Part shown: positions 47,484 through 56,705 of the stretch, one piece after another
Position numbering within the stretch: position 1 is the stretch's first letter
Layout of the letters: every line of letters begins with the position of its first letter
Assembly (NCBI RefSeq): GCF_000682715.1
Contig: NZ_AWFH01000010.1
Span: 1 to 58,842, forward strand
DNA from: Hyphomonas atlantica corrig.
GTDB taxonomy: Bacteria > Pseudomonadota > Alphaproteobacteria > Caulobacterales > Hyphomonadaceae
Reading direction: 5' to 3'
Length of the DNA: 58,842 nucleotides
Notes under the pieces: generated by a model
What the model saw: the letters and a program-made list of their open reading frames with translations, nothing else
The model's database searches: none
Told to the model about the DNA's origin: nothing
Translations under genes and position numbers: made by a program

Positions 47484-48970
47484 TGCCGTCTGAACTCGCC
47501 CCCACACAATTCACCTATGCCTTTGCAAAGGACAAGGGTCTGGTCGTCCTGTCCGGACGTGACCGCCTAACGGTTGCTGTCCGTCAGGGGGCTGACCCAT
47601 TGGCTCTGATCGAGGCGCGCCGCGCGCTTGGCGACGTGTTTGCGGTCGAGGCTTTTGACAAGGACAAGTATGACCAGATCCTGGCCGAAGCGTTTGCAAC
47701 CGGTCCCATGGCGGATGACGACATTGACGCTGCTGTTGAAAGCCGGGGTGGGCTTGAAAGCCTGATTGACGACCTACCGAAGGCGGCTGACCTGTTGGAT
47801 GGTCAGGATGATGCGCCGGTTATTCGTCTCATCAATGGTTTGATCCACGAAGCCATCAAGCGGCGGGCATCGGATATCCATATGGACCCGTTCGAAAGCA
47901 ATCTTTCCATCCGCTATCGGATTGATGGGGATCTTGTTGAAGTCTTGACGCCCCCCCGAAAGCTGGCTGCGCCGATTGTCTCGCGTATCAAGGTCATGGC
48001 CCGGCTGGATATCGCGGAGAAACGCTTGCCCCAGGACGGGCGCATCTCTCTGTCAGTTGGCGGGAGGTCCATCGATGTGCGTGTTGCCACGCTGCCCACG
48101 CGATATGGCGAGCGGGTCGTGCTGCGCCTGCTGGACACGAAAAATGCCCTGGTGGGCCTGACGGAACTGGGCATGGACGAGAAAACACTGGCGCGCTTCT
48201 CGGATGCGCTGGCCCAGCCGAACGGCGTCATCCTCGTGACCGGACCTGTTGGCTCCGGCAAAACCACGACTCTTTATGCCTCCCTGTCCCGGCTCAACAA
48301 CGGCCGCGATAACATCATGACCCTCGAAGATCCCGTCGAGTACGGACTTCCGGGCATCAGTCAGACCCAGATGGACCACAAAGTCGGCCTCAATTTTGCG
48401 GCAACGCTCCGCTCGATTCTGCGCCAGGATCCGAATGTCGTGATGGTGGGTGAGATCCGGGACTCCGAGACTGCCGAAGTCGCGTTCGAGTTTGCATCCA
48501 CGGGGCGTCTTGCGCTCTCAACGCTGCACACGAACAGCGCCGCCGGGGCCATTACCCGCCTGCGCGACATGGGCGTCGAGGCGTATTTGCTCGCGTCTAC
48601 GCTGCGCGCCGTGATGGCGCAGCGTCTGGTGCGTCGCCTCTGCCCGAATTGCAAGACAGAGCGCCCGGCGACCGGGGCCGAACTGGAAGCGCTTGGCTTC
48701 TCCTCCGGTGACGCAGTCATGGTCGGGGAGCCGAATGGATGCTTCTCTTGCGGCAATACCGGGTTTGATGGACGCATCGGCATCTACGAGCTTTTGACCG
48801 TTGATCACGAAATTCGCGACCTTCTGGGCAGTGAAGCCAGTGAGCATCAGATCGATGAGGCTGCCTTCAGCGTCCATGATCGCCTGATCGACAATGCGCG
48901 TCGCTACGTGGTGTCTCAGGACACCAGCCCTGCCGAAGTCCTGCGCGTCTGTCGCAAGGGAGGCGCGTAA
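47480..48970 (+). CDS. gspE: Type II secretion ATPase GspE
   Basis: GspE is the cytoplasmic ATPase that drives pseudopilus assembly. The 496-residue protein has an N-terminal GspE domain, the Walker A motif GPVGSGKT (255-262), an Asp box near LEDPVEYG, the Walker B region MVGEIRDSETAE and the His box STLHTNSA. The tetracysteine zinc element is intact (Cys389, Cys392, Cys422, Cys425). It starts at 47480, overlapping the gspD stop; two ATG codons in tandem allow either start. Confidence 0.95.
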   Translation: MMPSELAPTQFTYAFAKDKGLVVLSGRDRLTVAVRQGADPLALIEARRALGDVFAVEAFDKDKYDQILAEAFATGPMADDDIDAAVESRGGLESLIDDLPKAADLLDGQDDAPVIRLINGLIHEAIKRRASDIHMDPFESNLSIRYRIDGDLVEVLTPPRKLAAPIVSRIKVMARLDIAEKRLPQDGRISLSVGGRSIDVRVATLPTRYGERVVLRLLDTKNALVGLTELGMDEKTLARFSDALAQPNGVILVTGPVGSGKTTTLYASLSRLNNGRDNIMTLEDPVEYGLPGISQTQMDHKVGLNFAATLRSILRQDPNVVMVGEIRDSETAEVAFEFASTGRLALSTLHTNSAAGAITRLRDMGVEAYLLASTLRAVMAQRLVRRLCPNCKTERPATGAELEALGFSSGDAVMVGEPNGCFSCGNTGFDGRIGIYELLTVDHEIRDLLGSEASEHQIDEAAFSVHDRLIDNARRYVVSQDTSPAEVLRVCRKGGA

Positions 48971-50178
48971 TGCCAGCCTTCGAGTATGTTGCGGTTGACG
49001 GACATGGTCGCCGTCAAAAGGGTATCATCTCTGCCGACAGTCCACGCTCCGCACGACGGGAATTGCGTCTGAGAGATCTCATGGCGCTTGATGTGAACCC
49101 GGTAAGCGAGACAGCTGCCAAAGCGAGCCGTGTCCGCGGCGGTATCAGCGAGAAACAGCGGGTTCTGCTCGTGCGGCAATTGTCAGTTCTGCTCCAATCC
49201 GGCTTGCCAGTTGAACAGGCCCTTGCCGCGGCTGCGGAGGATGCCTCGACGCCGCAATCCCAAAGAGTGCTACATGCCATTAAGGCCGAAGTGACTGAGG
49301 GCGCGCGCCTGGCGGACGCCATGTCGATCGCGCCAAAGGCGTTCCCTCCGCTCGTGCGTTCAGTGGTGTCCGCCGGTGAAATGTCAGGTCGCCTGGGTGA
49401 TGTCACCGAACGGCTCGCCACTTATCTGGAACGCAGTCATCAACTTCGTCAGAAAGTTCAGGCGGCGCTGATTTACCCTGCGGTGCTTGGGGTGATGGCG
49501 GTCGGTATGATCATTGCCATGATGCTGTTCGTGGTGCCGCGTCTGGTCGAGCAATTCGATCTGTTCGATGCGGACATACCGCTCATTACCCGGATCGTCA
49601 TCGGCATGTCGGAGACGTTGAAGGCGCATGGTATCCTCATTGGTCTCGTTTTGGCGACAGGTATCTTCCTGATTGTCCGTGCCGCGCGATTGCCTGTCGT
49701 CCGCCGGGCATTGGATCATTACAGCTTGCTCATGCCCATTATTGGCCCATTGAACCGCACCGTCTGTGCGGGTCGGTTCGCCCGCGTGTTCGCCACGCTG
49801 TCCGGCTCGGGAGCGACCGTGCTTGAGGCGCTCGCGGGCGCCAAGGGGGCGTCGGGAAACCTCGTCTTCAGCAATGCCGCCGATCAGATAGCAGAGCGCG
49901 TCCGGGAAGGTGGTTCCTTTGCTGGCGCCTTGAAGGCCACGGGCGTCTTCCCGCCGATGATGGTGCACATGGTGTCGAGCGGTGAGGCGGGCCGGGACAT
50001 TCCGGGCATGATGACCCGCGCCGCTGACTTTCTGGATTCAGAATTCGAAACTGGCTCTTCGACCCTGCTGTCCTTGCTGGAACCGCTGATCATTGTTGTT
50101 CTGGGCGGGATAGTCGGGCTGATCGTCCTGTCGGTCATGCTGCCAATCCTGCAACTCAACACACTCGCTATTGGATAG
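48970..50178 (+). CDS. gspF: Type II secretion platform protein GspF
   Basis: GspF is the polytopic inner-membrane platform protein. The 402-residue sequence contains two copies of the T2SSF domain (about 70-195 and 270-395), each with a LL..GLPVEQAL or GSGATVLEAL-type start, and membrane helices near 170-190, 220-238 and 370-395. Both length and repeats are typical. The ATG at 48970 shares one base with the gspE stop (TAATG). Confidence 0.95.
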   Translation: MPAFEYVAVDGHGRRQKGIISADSPRSARRELRLRDLMALDVNPVSETAAKASRVRGGISEKQRVLLVRQLSVLLQSGLPVEQALAAAAEDASTPQSQRVLHAIKAEVTEGARLADAMSIAPKAFPPLVRSVVSAGEMSGRLGDVTERLATYLERSHQLRQKVQAALIYPAVLGVMAVGMIIAMMLFVVPRLVEQFDLFDADIPLITRIVIGMSETLKAHGILIGLVLATGIFLIVRAARLPVVRRALDHYSLLMPIIGPLNRTVCAGRFARVFATLSGSGATVLEALAGAKGASGNLVFSNAADQIAERVREGGSFAGALKATGVFPPMMVHMVSSGEAGRDIPGMMTRAADFLDSEFETGSSTLLSLLEPLIIVVLGGIVGLIVLSVMLPILQLNTLAIG

Positions 50179-50187
50179 GAGGCTTTC

Positions 50188-50646
50188 ATGGACTTCAAAG
50201 CACCCGAAACAGAACAGGGCCGTCGCAACATGTCGGCAGGCTTTTCACTCGTTGAATTGATGGTGGTTGTTTTCATCATGGGTCTGTTGGCCACGCTGAT
50301 CGTCATCAATGTTGCGCCCGCAACGGATCAATCCCGTATCGGCAAGGCGCATTCTGATATCGCGGCGCTCGAAAGCGCGCTCGATATGTACAATCTGGAC
50401 ATGTACAATTACCCCTCTGCGGATCAGGGTCTGGCGGCGCTCAACACTGCGCCCACGGGGCCGCAGGCGGCTCAGTATCGCCCCGGCGGATACATCAAGC
50501 GCCTGCGCACCGATCCCTGGGGCAATGCCTATCAATACGCCTATCCGGGCACACGGTCGGGCGGCGCATATGATGTGTTCTCGACAGGGCCGGATGGTCA
50601 GGCCGGAACGGATGATGATATCGGCAATTGGGATTCCATGTCCTGA
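50188..50646 (+). CDS. gspG: Major pseudopilin GspG
   Basis: GspG is the main pseudopilus subunit. The 152-residue precursor has an 18-residue leader ending in Gly, cleaved before FSLVELMVV, with Glu at position +5. The C-terminal region carries the GspG landmarks NYPSADQGLAAL, RTDPWGNAYQY and GPDGQAGTDDDIGNW, the last part forming the calcium site. AGGAGG a few bases before the ATG at 50188 sets the start. The leader is longer than in classical GspG. The prepilin peptidase (GspO) that would process it is not in the window. Confidence 0.95.
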   Translation: MDFKAPETEQGRRNMSAGFSLVELMVVVFIMGLLATLIVINVAPATDQSRIGKAHSDIAALESALDMYNLDMYNYPSADQGLAALNTAPTGPQAAQYRPGGYIKRLRTDPWGNAYQYAYPGTRSGGAYDVFSTGPDGQAGTDDDIGNWDSMS

Positions 50647-51104
50647 TGAAGCTGTCATCGTCCTCTCAGTCGGGCATGTCATTGGTGGAAGTGCTTGTCG
50701 CCTTGTTCATTCTGGCGCTTGCCAGCGCGGCCATCGTCATGACGCTCCCACGTCAGCCGTCCGGGCTGGATCGTGAGCTTGCGCGATTGGAGGACGCAAT
50801 CGAACGCATTTCGGATGAGGCGATCTCGTCCGGTGAATTGCGCGCGATCCACCTGACTGCTCAGGGATACCAATCTCAATCTTGGGCCAATGGCGACTGG
50901 GTGGCGATGGCCAGGTCAAACCACCGTTTGCCGTCTTCCATCCAGTTGGCGGTTCGCAAGGGCCGAGACGATCGCAAGGACTGGCCCGCCATTGTGGCCG
51001 ACCCCACAGGCATGGTCAGCGGTCGACCACTAACGCTGAGAGAGGGCACTGCCGTACGGACGATCAATGTTTCTGCGGCTGGTCAGTTCAGGGTGGAGCG
51101 TTAG
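50646..51104 (+). CDS. gspH: Minor pseudopilin GspH
   Basis: The 152-residue protein has a 10-residue leader (ending Ser-Gly) and cleavage before MSLVEVLVALFILAL, with Glu at +5, followed by a beta-rich C-terminal domain that matches GspH in length and in operon position. The ATG at 50646 overlaps the gspG stop by one base (TGATG). The position +1 residue is Met rather than the usual Phe, which prepilin peptidases tolerate. Confidence 0.85.
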   Translation: MKLSSSSQSGMSLVEVLVALFILALASAAIVMTLPRQPSGLDRELARLEDAIERISDEAISSGELRAIHLTAQGYQSQSWANGDWVAMARSNHRLPSSIQLAVRKGRDDRKDWPAIVADPTGMVSGRPLTLREGTAVRTINVSAAGQFRVER

Positions 51105-51105
51105 G

Positions 51106-51483
51106 ATGGCCATCACGCGTCAGGAGCATGGATTTACACTGGTTGAGGTGCTGGTCGCATTGGGCGTCTTCAGCATCGCGGCCATGTCACTGGCGCATCT
51201 GGGCAATGAAACGCTCGTGGGCGCCCGGCATGTTGACCAGCGCTTCCTGGCGACGGTCGAAGCGGACAATCAGATCGCGGAAATCATGGCAGTGTCGGAC
51301 ACGTTCGCGCCGGGTATCCAGTCTGGAACGAGCGTGCAGCGGGGCCGAGCGCTCGCATGGACGCGCACGATCGCGGCGACAGATCGGCAGAACCTGTTCG
51401 CGGTGCAGGTGATTGTCAGCGACGCAGAGACAGACCAGCAATTGGTGACCCGCCAAACACTTGTGCACAGGGCCGCGCCATGA
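51106..51483 (+). CDS. gspI: Minor pseudopilin GspI
   Basis: The 125-residue protein has a short leader MAITRQEHG, then FTLVEVLVALGVFSIAAMSL, the type IV pilin-like helix with Glu at +5, and the compact C-terminal domain of GspI (EADNQIAEIM, ALAWTRTI). The ATG at 51106 lies directly after the gspH stop. GspI with J and K forms the tip of the pseudopilus. Confidence 0.9.
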   Translation: MAITRQEHGFTLVEVLVALGVFSIAAMSLAHLGNETLVGARHVDQRFLATVEADNQIAEIMAVSDTFAPGIQSGTSVQRGRALAWTRTIAATDRQNLFAVQVIVSDAETDQQLVTRQTLVHRAAP

Positions 51484-52076
51484 GCAGGACTGCTGGTTTC
51501 TCGCTTATTGAAATGCTCGTTGCCCTGGCGGTGACATCCCTTCTGATGGTTGCCGGCTCTACCTTGCTGATCCAGACATTACGCTCCGGGCAGATGGTGG
51601 AAGCCCGCACAGACATGGTGCGCAGCCAAAGCGCGGCGCATAGCCTATTGAGGGATGATCTTGCCAATGCGACTTTGCGGCGGACACGCCCCGCGAACGG
51701 GCTAGATGCGCCAAGGGCGTTCAGTGGAGGGTATTCCACACTTGAACCCTTGATGGCGTTCACCCGTGCGGGCTGGTTCAATCCGGATGAAACCGATCCG
51801 CGCGGAGACTTGCAACGGGTCGAGTATCTTCTTGATAATGGAAGCTTGGTGCGCCGAGCGTGGTTGCGGCCAGACCCGGTTTACAGAACGCCGTATGCTG
51901 ATCGGGTCTTGGCGCAAGGTCTCGAAACGGTGGGCATTCGGTTCTTCTCCAGTGAGAACTGGCGGCTGGACTGGTCGGGGCAGGCGGATGCGTTGCCGGA
52001 ACTGGTAGAGCTCACGCTTGTGTTCGGAGAGGGTGACGAATTGCGGCAGGTCTTCCTGGTGGGAGGCGCCGGATGA
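51480..52076 (+). CDS. gspJ: Minor pseudopilin GspJ
   Basis: The 198-residue protein has a six-residue leader MSRTAG and cleavage before FSLIEMLVALAVTSLLM, with Glu at +5. The C-terminal part has the GspJ-type segment RVEYLLDNGSLVRRAWLRPD and WRLDWSGQADALPELVELTL. It begins at 51480 in an ATGA overlap with gspI and ends in an overlap with gspK. GspJ belongs to the tip complex. Confidence 0.92.
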   Translation: MSRTAGFSLIEMLVALAVTSLLMVAGSTLLIQTLRSGQMVEARTDMVRSQSAAHSLLRDDLANATLRRTRPANGLDAPRAFSGGYSTLEPLMAFTRAGWFNPDETDPRGDLQRVEYLLDNGSLVRRAWLRPDPVYRTPYADRVLAQGLETVGIRFFSSENWRLDWSGQADALPELVELTLVFGEGDELRQVFLVGGAG

Positions 52077-53059
52077 TGAAATCAGAAAACCGCGATACTG
52101 AACGCGGCGCGACGCTTCTCAGTGTTCTGTTGCTGATAGTGTTGATGTCGACCGCTGCGCTGGCGGCGACCGACGCGCTCGCCAGATCGGTCCATGTTTC
52201 GCGCGTTTCCACCGACAGGGCGGATCGCTTCTGGGCGGCGCGGGGGGCGATTTCAGTTGGCGAAGTCATCGTCAATGAAATGCTCGCTCAGACAAATGGG
52301 AAACTGGATGCCGACTCTGCCATCTTCGCTGAGCCGATCCGCTTCACCTATCCCCGCGGCGTCATCACCGTAGACCTGTATGATGCCACGAATTGCCTGA
52401 ATCTGAATTCCCTGGTCCTGTCGGACGCCGAAGATGCGGGCGGCACGGTCTCGACGGATCAACTTCATCGCCTGCTGGAAGGGGCTGGACTGTTCAGCAC
52501 CGAAGCACGCGAAATGGTTGATACGCTGGCAGACTGGATGGACGCGGACTCCAGTCCACGCGCGTTCGGCGGCGAGGACGCGCTGTATTTTGATCGCGAT
52601 GTCCCGCATCGCACACCGGGCCAGCGTCTCGTGTCCCGTCAGGATCTGAGGGCCATCAAGGGCTATACGCCAGAAACGCGCGCCGCCATTTCAGACCTTG
52701 TCTGTGTACGCTCGGACACGAACAATCCCCCCATGAACATCAATACGCTGACCGAGTCACAGGCGCCACTGCTGGCGGCGCGGCTGTCAGAAGAGCTGAG
52801 CGTCAGTGAAGCTGAACGACTTATCTTGTCGCGGCCAAGTGGGGGCTGGTTGAATGTTGAGGAATTTCTGCTTTCAGAGAATGTGGTGAGCATCGCGCCG
52901 GAACTGCGCCGGGATCATGAGCTCTCTACGGTTTCGAGCGTAATTGGCGCCATCATCACAGTGTCTTCGGGAACGGGTGATATCGCAATAGACGCTCTAT
53001 ACGGGCGGGGTGATAATGGCCGTTTCGTCCTGCTGAACTCGCACAGGAGCCTTCGCTGA
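52073..53059 (+). CDS. gspK: Minor pseudopilin GspK
   Basis: The 328-residue protein is the large tip pseudopilin. Its leader ends TERG and the mature part begins ATLLSVLLLIVLMS; position +5 is Ser, not Glu, which is the hallmark of GspK. The mature domain contains LNLNSLVLSD, LADWMDADSSPR and MNINTLTESQAPLLAA, typical of the helical insert domain. Two tandem ATG codons (52073, 52076) could both start translation; the gene overlaps gspJ as ATGA. Confidence 0.92.
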   Translation: MMKSENRDTERGATLLSVLLLIVLMSTAALAATDALARSVHVSRVSTDRADRFWAARGAISVGEVIVNEMLAQTNGKLDADSAIFAEPIRFTYPRGVITVDLYDATNCLNLNSLVLSDAEDAGGTVSTDQLHRLLEGAGLFSTEAREMVDTLADWMDADSSPRAFGGEDALYFDRDVPHRTPGQRLVSRQDLRAIKGYTPETRAAISDLVCVRSDTNNPPMNINTLTESQAPLLAARLSEELSVSEAERLILSRPSGGWLNVEEFLLSENVVSIAPELRRDHELSTVSSVIGAIITVSSGTGDIAIDALYGRGDNGRFVLLNSHRSLR

Positions 53060-54165
53060 TGCGCACGCGTATATATACGGAAATTCCCGCCAGTGGCGCT
53101 GAGTGGCGTTTCGTGCGCAGTGGTCCGCATGGGATTGAAACGCTACCGCCAAATGCAACCCTTCCCTCCGGGGCGGATATGGTCGTGTTCGTGCCGGGCA
53201 CGGAGGTGTCTGCGCACAGGGTGCGGATGACAGCGAAACGGCCCGCCGAGATGACACGGCTCGCGGCATTTGCCATCGAAGATGAACTCGCCGTTCCCGT
53301 CGATACGATGCATGTTGCAGTCGCAGCCGCGCAAGAGGCCAGTGACCACAGGCTCGTCTATGCGGTTTCAAGGCAGAGCATGGCGGGCTGGTTGGACGCA
53401 TTGGACTCTGCCGGGATTGGGGCTGCGCGTCTTGTGCCAGACCTGTCCGTGCTGCCCGCGTCAACGCATGTGGATTTCGGTTCGCGACAGCTCGCAACAA
53501 TCAGCGGACGTCCCGTCGCGATTGATCCGTATTGGCCATCAGATGTGATGGCGGCGCTGATGCGGGAAACGGGCGCTGAGCCGAACATTCAGCAGACCGA
53601 CAGCCTCACCCAACTCGCCAGCTGGGCAGAGAATGCACCGCGCCTCGTCGATTTCAGGCAAGGCGAATACGCTCGTCCATCTGAACAATCGATCAATCTC
53701 ACCCGCTTCCGTCTTCCTGCTGCGTTGGCGGCATCGCTCTTCCTGGCCTGGACCGCGCAGTCCGTCTGGTCCATCGAGAAGATGAAACAGCTGACGGCCG
53801 GTCTGGATGCGGAAACAGCGCGTCTCTATGCGGCGGCATTTCCAGACCAGCCGATGCCCTCCAATCCCGCCGCTGCCTTGCGCGCGAGCGAGGGAAATGC
53901 GTCGCGCAGTCCGACCGCCGATTTCGAGCAAACAAGCGCGGTGCTCTATGGCGCGGTGGCAGAGACACCGGGGGCGTCACTGGTCAGCTTGCGTTATGAC
54001 CGCAACATGGGCGAACTGCGCGCCACACTGACCTATCCCGCCTTCGGCGCAGACCAGGATTTGAAGCAGGCTGTCGAACAGACCGGCATGCGTGTGAATC
54101 TGGGCGATACGCGACTGGAGGATGGGCTCGTCGTCGGGGATCTTTCCATTGGAGGCCGCTCATGA
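53059..54165 (+). CDS. gspL: Type II secretion protein GspL
   Basis: GspL recruits GspE to the membrane. The 368-residue protein has an actin-like cytoplasmic domain (about 1-210), one membrane helix (about 214-232, LPAALAASLFLAWTA) and a periplasmic ferredoxin-like domain at the C-terminus. Sequence conservation is low, as usual for GspL, so gene order and the domain plan carry the call. The ATG at 53059 shares a base with the gspK stop. Confidence 0.85.
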   Translation: MRTRIYTEIPASGAEWRFVRSGPHGIETLPPNATLPSGADMVVFVPGTEVSAHRVRMTAKRPAEMTRLAAFAIEDELAVPVDTMHVAVAAAQEASDHRLVYAVSRQSMAGWLDALDSAGIGAARLVPDLSVLPASTHVDFGSRQLATISGRPVAIDPYWPSDVMAALMRETGAEPNIQQTDSLTQLASWAENAPRLVDFRQGEYARPSEQSINLTRFRLPAALAASLFLAWTAQSVWSIEKMKQLTAGLDAETARLYAAAFPDQPMPSNPAAALRASEGNASRSPTADFEQTSAVLYGAVAETPGASLVSLRYDRNMGELRATLTYPAFGADQDLKQAVEQTGMRVNLGDTRLEDGLVVGDLSIGGRS

Positions 54166-54638
54166 TGCAATATTGGAACGAGCGGTCGGGGCGCGAAAAG
54201 GGCTTGCTGGCCGTGGCAGCGTTGCTTGTGATCTTTGCTCTGGCGCAGTTTGGGGTTGTGCGCCCCGTGACGGCCGCGCGCGCCGATGCATCCATGAAGC
54301 TGGAAGCCGCAAGCCGGCAATTGGACGTGGTCTCCGCGGAACTGGCGACAAGATCCACAGGCACCGGACCTGCCGAATCATCTGAAGCGTCCAGCGGCAA
54401 TGTGCGGGCGGACCTGTTGCAGCTTGCCAACGCCCGCGGTCTGTCTGTGTCACGCCTGCAGACCACAGACGATGACCGGCTGATCCTGCAATTCGAACAG
54501 GCCGCACCAACACTTGTTTATGCGTGGCTGGCTGATGCAGATGACTCCTATGGTATTGTGCCAGAGCGGGTTTCCATGTTTGCCGAACCGGGCGGATATG
54601 TTCGCGCCAGCTTTGAGTTCGCGGGAGGAGATACCTGA
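54162..54638 (+). CDS. gspM: Type II secretion protein GspM
   Basis: The 158-residue protein has a cytoplasmic start (MMQYWNERSGREKGL), a membrane helix (about 15-33) and a small periplasmic domain, the plan of GspM, which pairs with GspL. Sequence similarity is weak and the call rests on topology and position between gspL and gspN. It overlaps gspL as ATGA with a second ATG adjacent. Confidence 0.8.
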   Translation: MMQYWNERSGREKGLLAVAALLVIFALAQFGVVRPVTAARADASMKLEAASRQLDVVSAELATRSTGTGPAESSEASSGNVRADLLQLANARGLSVSRLQTTDDDRLILQFEQAAPTLVYAWLADADDSYGIVPERVSMFAEPGGYVRASFEFAGGDT

Positions 54639-55381
54639 TGCGAAGCAGCACGCTCTTTGTCATCCTGTTTCTGATCACGCTTGTCGGGGGTCTCATCGCA
54701 TTCACGCCGCTGTCGTTTGTCTTGCGTCAATCCGGTATGGCGGAGCGAGGATTGGGCTGGCAGCAGGCGCGCGGCTCGATCTGGCATGGTCAGGTGACGG
54801 GCCTTTCCTGGCGCGGCACGCCCGTAGGGGCGATCAATCTGGATTCTGACTTGCTGCGCATGCTGGGCGGTGGACCATCGCACCATGTCAGCTGGGTCGG
54901 CCAGCAGGGGCAGGGACAGGCGGACATCAAAGCCAGTCGGGACTCCGTTCTTGCGGATCACGTCAATCTCAACCTGCCTCTCACAGACGAATGGAATGTA
55001 GACCCCATGATCGCGCAGCTTGGAGGCTCCATTCGCTTATCCGATGGTCAGGTCCGGCTGGCAGGCGAGCGCTGCGAGTCCGCGGCGGGCACTGTGACGA
55101 GCGACGTAGTGCGCCTTGCGGCGGCTGGCTTTGGCCGCGACTGGCCGATCGTGAGTGGACCGCTTGGGTGCCTGAATGGCCAATTCGAAGCCGACCTGTC
55201 GGGTAAGGCGGCGGACGGTACCGTACTGCATATGATGTTCAGCCAATCTGCGGGCCTGCGTGTCACCGTTGCGGAGGCAGATGATGAAGTGAAGGCAAAT
55301 CTGGCCTTCGCTGGCTTTCGGGACGAGAATGGCACGCTGATCTATGAGCGTCCGCTAAAACCAGAAGGGAGCCGTCCATGA
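54638..55381 (+). CDS. gspN: Type II secretion protein GspN
   Basis: The 247-residue protein has an N-terminal membrane helix (about 5-24) and a periplasmic beta-rich region starting GLGWQQARGSIWHGQVTGL, the typical start of the GspN domain. GspN is present in only some T2SS operons and its role is unclear. Two cysteines (in GERCESAAG and GPLGCLNG) may form a periplasmic disulfide. The ATG at 54638 shares a base with the gspM stop. Confidence 0.85.
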   Translation: MRSSTLFVILFLITLVGGLIAFTPLSFVLRQSGMAERGLGWQQARGSIWHGQVTGLSWRGTPVGAINLDSDLLRMLGGGPSHHVSWVGQQGQGQADIKASRDSVLADHVNLNLPLTDEWNVDPMIAQLGGSIRLSDGQVRLAGERCESAAGTVTSDVVRLAAAGFGRDWPIVSGPLGCLNGQFEADLSGKAADGTVLHMMFSQSAGLRVTVAEADDEVKANLAFAGFRDENGTLIYERPLKPEGSRP

Positions 55382-55851
55382 AGCGGTTGATTGCGATGTT
55401 GACGGTGGGCACGCTTGCCCTGGCAGGCTGCGCGAGTGGGGCAGGAAAGGCGCCAGTCCCGCCGGCGCCGGATGTGCCCATTGCGGGGAATCTTCCCGCG
55501 CAGGATCTTGAACCCGGTGAGTGCGGCCTGTTTCTCTGGACCCAGGGCGATCCCCGCCGCTTCATTTATTTCTCCAGGGCCGGCGCCAGCACCGCCGAAA
55601 CCATGCTGGCTGAGACCCAGCAGACGCTTGCCATGGTTCGTCAGGGCGGCAGCCTGTTCGGGCAATTCATGACAGAGATGGACTATATCGGCCCCGAAAG
55701 TGAGTCGGTTTTCTTGAAGATTACCCCCGGCGAGACCGTCGAAGGCGGACAAAAAATTTCATCTGGCCGCATAACGCTCCTGAATTCTGGAGGTTGGGAA
55801 ACCGTCATTCCCGTCTCAGGATTGCGCGCGTGCCAGCCCGATACTGAGTAA
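55378..55851 (+). CDS. Unknown lipoprotein at the end of the gsp operon
   Basis: The 157-residue precursor has a lipoprotein signal with lipobox Leu-Ala-Gly-Cys (Cys18, followed by ASGAGKAPVPPAPDVP, a flexible linker). The domain (about 45-150) contains CGLFLWTQGDPRRFIYFSR and is beta-rich; I recognise no family name. Its start overlaps the gspN stop as ATGA, so it is made with the secretion apparatus. Ser or Ala follows Cys, with no Asp at +2, so it should be sorted to the outer membrane. That location makes it a candidate secretin-pilotin replacement, since no gspS gene is seen (inference). Confidence 0.7.
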   Translation: MKRLIAMLTVGTLALAGCASGAGKAPVPPAPDVPIAGNLPAQDLEPGECGLFLWTQGDPRRFIYFSRAGASTAETMLAETQQTLAMVRQGGSLFGQFMTEMDYIGPESESVFLKITPGETVEGGQKISSGRITLLNSGGWETVIPVSGLRACQPDTE

Positions 55852-55954
55852 ATTCAGGTGCTTGGATCATTAAGCTGAAAACGCCGATACGGAAAAGATA
55901 CGCAATTTTGTAGTTACTTGACGCAAATTCGTCGCAAAATGTATTGTGACAGTT

Positions 55955-56602
55955 ATGTTACAGAGATGCTACAAATATATGTCAATCTCGGCTCTGGCGC
56001 TCGCGGCGCTGGGACTGGCAGCAAATGCCGATCAGGAATGCGACCTGTCTGACGGGCTCGCCCTTCAGCCCGCAGCTTTCCAATCAGAGACTGTAGCCTG
56101 CCTCCAATCGGCGCAGGGTGTAGAAGCTGATCCATTCATGCAAACCGAACTCAGCCGTTTGACGGATGCGATGCGGACCAGTCAGGGCGCCGATGGCCTG
56201 AAGAGCCTTCAGTCGCTTAACGAAGCTGCGCGTATCCATGCCTATGACATGGCCACACGGGATTACATCGCGCACAGCGATCCGGAAGGTCGTGGGCATC
56301 TGGACCGCGTCCGCATGTTGGAGCGTACGCATCTGATTGGTGCATTCGGTGCGAACATGGCCGTGATCTCTGATTTCGGAACCGCAGCCGAAGCCTTCAA
56401 TGCGCTGAAATCCGATCCGGTGAACGCGGCGAATATGGCGCGGTCCGAATTTGATCACATGGGCATTGCCGCCGTTCGTGCGAATGGCAAGATCTACATC
56501 GTCCAGCTCTTCTCGGGCGTTGAAGGCCGTGTGGACTCGCCATCTCCAGACTATGTCAGCAGCAAGGTGAATTCCGAGGTCCGCCTCGCACAAGCTCGCT
56601 AG
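55955..56602 (+). CDS. Secreted CAP/SCP-domain protein
   Basis: The 215-residue protein has a signal peptide (positively charged start MLQRCYKYMS, cleavage after about residue 25, ANADQ) and a CAP domain: LNEAARIHAYDMATRDYIAH followed by SDPEGRGHLDRVRML, then FDHMGIAAVRANGKIYIVQLF near the end. This is the bacterial YkwD-like type, of unclear function. The frame opens at a GTG at 55946; the ATG at 55955 gives a better signal peptide, and an ATG at 55979 would lose the charged start. It follows the type II secretion operon by about 100 bases and may be one of its cargoes (inference). Its own promoter probably lies in the A+T-rich 55852-55950 gap. Confidence 0.78.
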   Translation: MLQRCYKYMSISALALAALGLAANADQECDLSDGLALQPAAFQSETVACLQSAQGVEADPFMQTELSRLTDAMRTSQGADGLKSLQSLNEAARIHAYDMATRDYIAHSDPEGRGHLDRVRMLERTHLIGAFGANMAVISDFGTAAEAFNALKSDPVNAANMARSEFDHMGIAAVRANGKIYIVQLFSGVEGRVDSPSPDYVSSKVNSEVRLAQAR

Positions 56603-56607
56603 GCATC

Positions 56608-56631
56608 AGAGGGCCGGCTGACAGGCCCTCT
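56608..56631 (+). terminator. Hairpin just after the CAP-domain gene
   Basis: AGAGGGCC (56608-56615) and GGCCCTCT (56624-56631) form a perfect 8-bp stem with an 8-base loop, directly after the stop at 56602. It is followed by ATTCGCG without a T-run, so the stronger terminator is the next one at 56676. Confidence 0.5.
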
Positions 56632-56675
56632 ATTCGCGAATTTCTGATCGATGTCCCCAAGACGCCTTTCAGAAT

Positions 56676-56705
56676 GGTCGGCCCGACACGGGCCGGCCTT
56701 TTTTT
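56676..56705 (+). terminator. Rho-independent terminator before crcB
   Basis: GGTCGGCCC (56676-56684) pairs with GGGCCGGCC (56690-56698) across a 5-base loop, with one G-T wobble, and is followed by seven T. This is a strong intrinsic terminator separating the secretion/CAP region from crcB. Confidence 0.9.
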
